From assembly GCF_947253395.1 (NCBI RefSeq), contig NZ_CAMXYY010000011.1:1-29636 (forward strand): a stretch of DNA of 29,636 nt, written 5' to 3'. Under the pieces are notes generated by a model. It searched no databases and was not told the DNA's origin. It saw nothing but the letters and a program-made list of their open reading frames with translations. Positions within the stretch are counted from its first letter, which is position 1. Each line of letters opens with the position of its first letter. Source of the stretch: an uncultured Olegusella sp. GTDB taxonomy: Bacteria; Actinomycetota; Coriobacteriia; Coriobacteriales; Atopobiaceae. The position numbers and the translations under genes are program-made. Shown piece by piece: positions 26,325 through 29,636 of this stretch.

Positions 26325-27350
26325 ATGTCAACTGTGGTAGATACACCAACGCTTAGCGTTATTTTGCCTATATATAATGTAGAGCGCTTTCTTGAACAGT
26401 GTCTCGCAAGTGTGGCACAGCAAAGCTTTAATGATATTCAAGTCATATGTATAGACGATGGGTCGACAGATTCCTCTTCTCAAATTATCGATTCGTTTGT
26501 TAGAAAAGATCCGCGCTTTGAAGCAATTCATAAGCAAAATGGAGGTTATGGCAAGGCAGTTAATGTGGGACTTTCATATGCAAAAGGGGAGTATATCTCT
26601 ATCATAGAGCCAGATGATTATATAGATATGCATATGTTTGAAAAGCTTATAACTGCTGCTCGCAAGACTAATTTTCCCGATGTGGTAAAAGCGGCATATT
26701 GGCGTGTTATTGATGCTAATACCTCCCATGAACATATGCAACCTGCTGCTTACTATCACAGCACAATTAAACCTCTTACGCGTTTTACTCTTGCGGAGAA
26801 TGCAAAATTTCTTTTTCATCATCCCAGCATCTGGTCTGCGGTATATCGTAGGGGTTTTCTTGAAGAAAAAAATATTCGCATGCATGAAATACCTGGTGCA
26901 GGCTGGGCGGATAACCCTTGGTTTATTGAAACGCTTGCACAGGCCGCAAGTATTGTTTATGTCGATGAATGTCTTTACTACTATCGTGAGTTTAATGCAG
27001 GGTCTTCTTCTGTTGTAAAGGATCCGGCAATTATTTATAACCGCTGGTTTGATATGGATGATATTATCCAGAGACTAAAAATTACCGCTCCACGTATTCT
27101 TGAAGGTCACTACAGTCGCTGCTGTACATATATACAGTTACTTAATGAAAATTTTGATGTTGCTGATCCTGAAATTAAAAAAGCAATTGGTGGAATGGTT
27201 TCAAGAGTTAATGGAATATGTATTGTCCGTTCGTCCCGCATAAAAGCAAAATATCGTCGTGCTTATCTGATGTATGCGCCTGTCGTTGTAATAATTTACA
27301 GCTGGCTTTATAACAAAACTCGCCGTATTAAACGACGCATACTTCACTAA
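26325..27350 (+). CDS. Family 2 glycosyltransferase, single domain
   Basis: 341 residues. The N-terminal GT-A domain has LSVILPIYNVERFLEQCLAS, VICIDDGSTD (nucleotide-sugar binding) and ISIIEPDDYID (metal-binding DxD equivalent), so it looks active. GWADNPWF and YYYREFNAGSS follow in the acceptor-side half, and the basic C-terminus (YNKTRRIKRRILH) may contact the membrane. It is most like domain 2 of the minus-strand three-domain enzyme. ATG 26325 directly abuts its only ribosome site (AAGGATG), so GTG 26334, eight bases beyond AAGGA, is the likelier start. It stands alone between the two copies of the duplicated block and is AT-rich. Donor and acceptor are unknown. Confidence 0.9.
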   Translation: MSTVVDTPTLSVILPIYNVERFLEQCLASVAQQSFNDIQVICIDDGSTDSSSQIIDSFVRKDPRFEAIHKQNGGYGKAVNVGLSYAKGEYISIIEPDDYIDMHMFEKLITAARKTNFPDVVKAAYWRVIDANTSHEHMQPAAYYHSTIKPLTRFTLAENAKFLFHHPSIWSAVYRRGFLEEKNIRMHEIPGAGWADNPWFIETLAQAASIVYVDECLYYYREFNAGSSSVVKDPAIIYNRWFDMDDIIQRLKITAPRILEGHYSRCCTYIQLLNENFDVADPEIKKAIGGMVSRVNGICIVRSSRIKAKYRRAYLMYAPVVVIIYSWLYNKTRRIKRRILH

Positions 27351-27358
27351 TTGTGTAG

Positions 27359-27447
27359 ACATCAACTGCTGTTACTCTGTTATGTTGAGCAAGAAGTACT
27401 GCTAAAGAAAGTCCAACATATCCAGTGCCACCAACTGCAATGTTTAT
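27359..27447 (-). pseudogene. Dead 5' fragment of ugd
   Basis: The minus strand repeats the first 29 codons of ugd almost perfectly, then homology ends abruptly at 27359 just after the glycosyltransferase stop. The start codon is ATA, where the real gene has ATG, and the AGGAG next to it is AGGGG. The fragment therefore cannot be translated as ugd is. Confidence 0.88.
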
Positions 27448-27483
27448 GCCCCTGCCTCCAGATATTTGAAAATATAGTAATGA

Positions 27484-27505
27484 ATGCCTACTCTATTGTA
27501 GGCAT
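27484..27505. repeat. Perfect inverted repeat (8-bp arms, 6-base loop)
   Basis: ATGCCTAC at 27484-27491 pairs with GTAGGCAT at 27498-27505 around TCTATT. No T-run follows on either strand, so it is not a classic terminator; an operator is possible. In copy 1 only the right-arm side (ATTGTAGGC) is kept. Confidence 0.6.
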
Positions 27506-27601
27506 GAATCTTCAATAAAGGTATTCATAAGCTAGATATATTAGTGAGTCCAATGAGCAGATGACTGTTTAGATAGTGTTAGGTTGTTAAGGAGTGGAAT
27601 A

Positions 27602-29470
27602 GTGAATCAAGACTTAAGTTATATGCATAAACAGCTAAGCTTAGATATTTTAAGCCTATTTTTAGCAGCTGTATCTGTAATCGCTCTTTCGGCTACGGGC
27701 GTTGTCTCTCAGTCAACTTCTATGACTCGCATTATTGTCGATTCGGTTAACGGAACTGCGTTACCTATATCAATACTATCTGTGATGGTAATTGCATTAC
27801 ACCGAAAGATTTTTAGCGTCTTACGACGCTACGGCAAGGTTAGTACACATGTTCTTGCATTGTTTTTTTCTCTATGCACTCTTATAGGAGTGAGTTTTTC
27901 GCGCATGGGCAATAGTGCGTTTATATTGCAAAATCCAAAGCAGCTTTTCATTTCAATATTTTTTTTGTTTGGATATTTCTATATATATGATGCTACAATT
28001 TGCTTTCTCTTTAATTGGCTAGAACATAGTTTTGCTGAAATGAAGCATGGCATTGATAAGAGTAGGCATCCTTCAAACCACTCTTTTGTTTTCTTCTTTA
28101 TTGTTTTAATTCTTGCATGGTCACCGTTCTTGATTGTTTTCTTTCCAGGGTCGGTCCCACACGATGGTTATTATGAAATAAACCAAGCTTTTGGAATTAG
28201 CCCGCTATCTAATCATCATCCGTATCTCATGTCCTTGTTAATCGGAGTATTAGTTTCATTGGGTAATCATATGAGCAATAATGCTGGAATTTTTACTTGT
28301 GTTCTGTTTTTTACGATTGCGGAGGCACTCTGTTATTCAATAGTCTGTCGAATCATCCAGAGATGGTCATCACGTGCTGGTATTGCAACTCTAATCTTTT
28401 TTTCAGTATTACCTGTCTGGGGTGGATATGCCCAAGCCGTCATAAAAGATGGACTATTTTCTGCCACATGGGCACTCTTCTTTGCGCTAAGTATTCAACT
28501 TTATGTGGAGAATAAAGACGGTAGCTTTGAGAATACATTTAGGAGATCGCCTCTTTTTTACACCTTAACGCTTCTAATATTAGGTTTGGTTGTGAGTTTT
28601 TCTCGCAATAATGGGATTTATTTTTGTATCCCACAGCTAATTGTTCTTATTTCGCTAGTTGGAAAAAAGACTTTGCACTTACGTTTGTATCTCTGTAGTT
28701 CTGCAATCATCATGCTTGTAATTTTTAAACTCGTTACAGGACCTCTTATGAGTGTCTTGGGTGTTGTACCAGGATCCGTTAGAGAAGCTCTGTCTGTCCC
28801 ATTTCAGCAGACTGCGCGTTTCATGAAACTTCGTTCAGACGAAGTGAGCAAAGAGGAGTTTGAAATTATCAATCAAGTGCTTCCAGCGTCTCAACTAGGA
28901 CGTAGATACGATCCTGATAAAGCGGATCCTGTCAAGGGCATGTTTAAGGTGAAAAGTACCAAAAAGGATTTAATAGAGTACTTTAAAGTTTGGTTTGCAA
29001 TGGGGCTCCGTCATCCAAGGATTTATATTGATGCAACTTTAGCTAATACCTATGGCTATTTTTATCCCTTTAAAGCACATGAAGTACTCTCATCTTACTC
29101 TTTTTATATTAAGGGAGCACCTGTTGCAACGGGTGAGTTTGATTTCCATTATGAGTTTCCACAGGTAGGTCGAGATATCATGACGACTTATACTGGTATC
29201 TGGAAGGTCTATCCCGTTCTCTCGCTTTTTGTTAATCCAGCAAGTTATACTTGGATTCTTTTATTTTTTACTGGTTTTATGTTGTATACGAGGCGTGGAT
29301 GTTCCGTTTGGCTTTTCTTGGGAGCAGCACTTAATGTGGGACTATGTGTACTTAGCCCTATAAACGGCCTACTACGTTATGCATTACCACTTATGGCTGT
29401 GACCCCTACTATTGCTGCCTTTTCTGTATGTCGTTGTTTCAGGAATAGTACCTTGCTCACACGAGTATAA
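27602..29470 (+). CDS. Polytopic membrane protein, GT-C-like (possibly DUF6020 family)
   Basis: 622 residues with roughly 12-14 hydrophobic segments. GTG 27602 is chosen because AAGGAG lies at 27589-27594 and because the duplicated copy uses the matching GTG; TTG 27584 is unlikely. The loop after an early group of helices carries FPGSVPHDGYYEINQ and SNHHPYLMSLL, recalling the acidic catalytic loop of GT-C enzymes, which transfer sugars from lipid-phosphate donors outside the membrane. A long soluble stretch with SRNNGIYF before it and GLRHPRIYIDATLANTYGYFYPF after it fits the DUF6020-type proteins that I recall from surface-glycan loci. Function as a transferase or flippase is inference. It follows the duplicated block and shows AT-rich codon use. 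Confidence 0.8.
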   Translation: MNQDLSYMHKQLSLDILSLFLAAVSVIALSATGVVSQSTSMTRIIVDSVNGTALPISILSVMVIALHRKIFSVLRRYGKVSTHVLALFFSLCTLIGVSFSRMGNSAFILQNPKQLFISIFFLFGYFYIYDATICFLFNWLEHSFAEMKHGIDKSRHPSNHSFVFFFIVLILAWSPFLIVFFPGSVPHDGYYEINQAFGISPLSNHHPYLMSLLIGVLVSLGNHMSNNAGIFTCVLFFTIAEALCYSIVCRIIQRWSSRAGIATLIFFSVLPVWGGYAQAVIKDGLFSATWALFFALSIQLYVENKDGSFENTFRRSPLFYTLTLLILGLVVSFSRNNGIYFCIPQLIVLISLVGKKTLHLRLYLCSSAIIMLVIFKLVTGPLMSVLGVVPGSVREALSVPFQQTARFMKLRSDEVSKEEFEIINQVLPASQLGRRYDPDKADPVKGMFKVKSTKKDLIEYFKVWFAMGLRHPRIYIDATLANTYGYFYPFKAHEVLSSYSFYIKGAPVATGEFDFHYEFPQVGRDIMTTYTGIWKVYPVLSLFVNPASYTWILLFFTGFMLYTRRGCSVWLFLGAALNVGLCVLSPINGLLRYALPLMAVTPTIAAFSVCRCFRNSTLLTRV

Positions 29471-29543
29471 TTTAAGGTCAGAAAAGCATTAAACACAACT
29501 AAACAGTTTTCAAGCTAAATAAATGTGGGGTAGCACTAATTAA

Positions 29544-29601
29544 ATGTCGACACAAATCCGCTCTAGTAAAATAAGATCCTTTATCTATTCCTTACTCGTA
29601 G
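29544..29601 (+). CDS. Start of an unidentified gene, cut off at the contig end
   Basis: ATG 29544 opens MSTQIRSSKIRSFIYSLLVA: a basic stretch followed by the beginning of a hydrophobic segment, as at the start of a membrane or exported protein. It runs into adapter sequence at about 29602. GTGGGG lies 13 bases upstream, further than ideal. Too little remains to identify it. Confidence 0.35.
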
Positions 29602-29634
29602 CTGTCTCTTAGACACATCTGACGCTGCCGACGA
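29602..29634. other. Illumina Nextera adapter sequence (assembly artefact)
   Basis: CTGTCTCTTAGACACATCT followed by GACGCTGCCGACGA equals the well-known Nextera transposase read-through adapter, with one mismatch (TTAGACAC where the adapter has TTATACAC). It is not genomic DNA, and true sequence ends near 29601. Confidence 0.95.
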
Positions 29635-29636
29635 AA

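Larger units (their letters stand above)
27359..27665 (+). repeat. Segmental duplication, copy 2
   Basis: Partner of 25725-26040. It holds the dead ugd fragment, the intergenic region and the start of the intact membrane-protein gene. Together with copy 1 it flanks the single-domain glycosyltransferase in direct orientation, so recombination between them could delete about 1.6 kb including that gene. Gene-free part: 27448-27601. Confidence 0.85.

Overview
This window looks like one end of a contig from a Gram-positive, anaerobic actinobacterium of the class Coriobacteriia, perhaps Atopobiaceae. The genus is my inference. It rests on the mix of an AddAB-type recombination nuclease, a desulforedoxin-type superoxide reductase, a long DnaE1, a ruvCAB cluster and a DegV protein, with medium-GC coding sequence and good AGGAGG-type ribosome sites. 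I see no tRNA, rRNA, CRISPR array or insertion sequence.

Left part (about 1-19.4 kb) is dense, all on the + strand and mostly housekeeping. It starts inside addB, which overlaps addA by one base (double-strand break processing). Next come dnaE (replicative polymerase), dfx (superoxide reductase) and, 19 bases later, a NAD-synthetase-like protein that has lost the expected catalytic residues of both its domains. Then follow ruvC-ruvA-ruvB (Holliday junction processing), a small protein of unknown function, a membrane O-acyltransferase, a two-gene polysaccharide ABC exporter (permease plus ATPase) and a DegV-family lipid-binding protein.

Right part (about 19.4 kb to the end) is AT-richer and accessory. 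It holds an AAA/DUF4143 ATPase preceded by a 22-bp direct repeat and a decayed RelB/YafQ-like toxin-antitoxin pair. A surface-polysaccharide locus follows. On the minus strand are a HasB-like UDP-glucose dehydrogenase and a three-domain family 2 glycosyltransferase. On the plus strand are a single-domain glycosyltransferase and a polytopic membrane protein resembling GT-C enzymes. The 5' end of ugd, its upstream region and the start of the membrane-protein gene occur twice, 1634 bp apart. The first membrane-protein copy is collapsed to its two ends, and the plus-strand glycosyltransferase lies between the copies. This is a recombination scar typical of variable surface-glycan loci.

Together the right-hand genes could supply UDP-glucuronate, transfer sugars, acylate the product and export a cell-wall or capsular glycan. 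The last ~33 bases match an Illumina Nextera adapter with one mismatch, so the contig end is artificial. A new gene starting at 29544 is cut off there.
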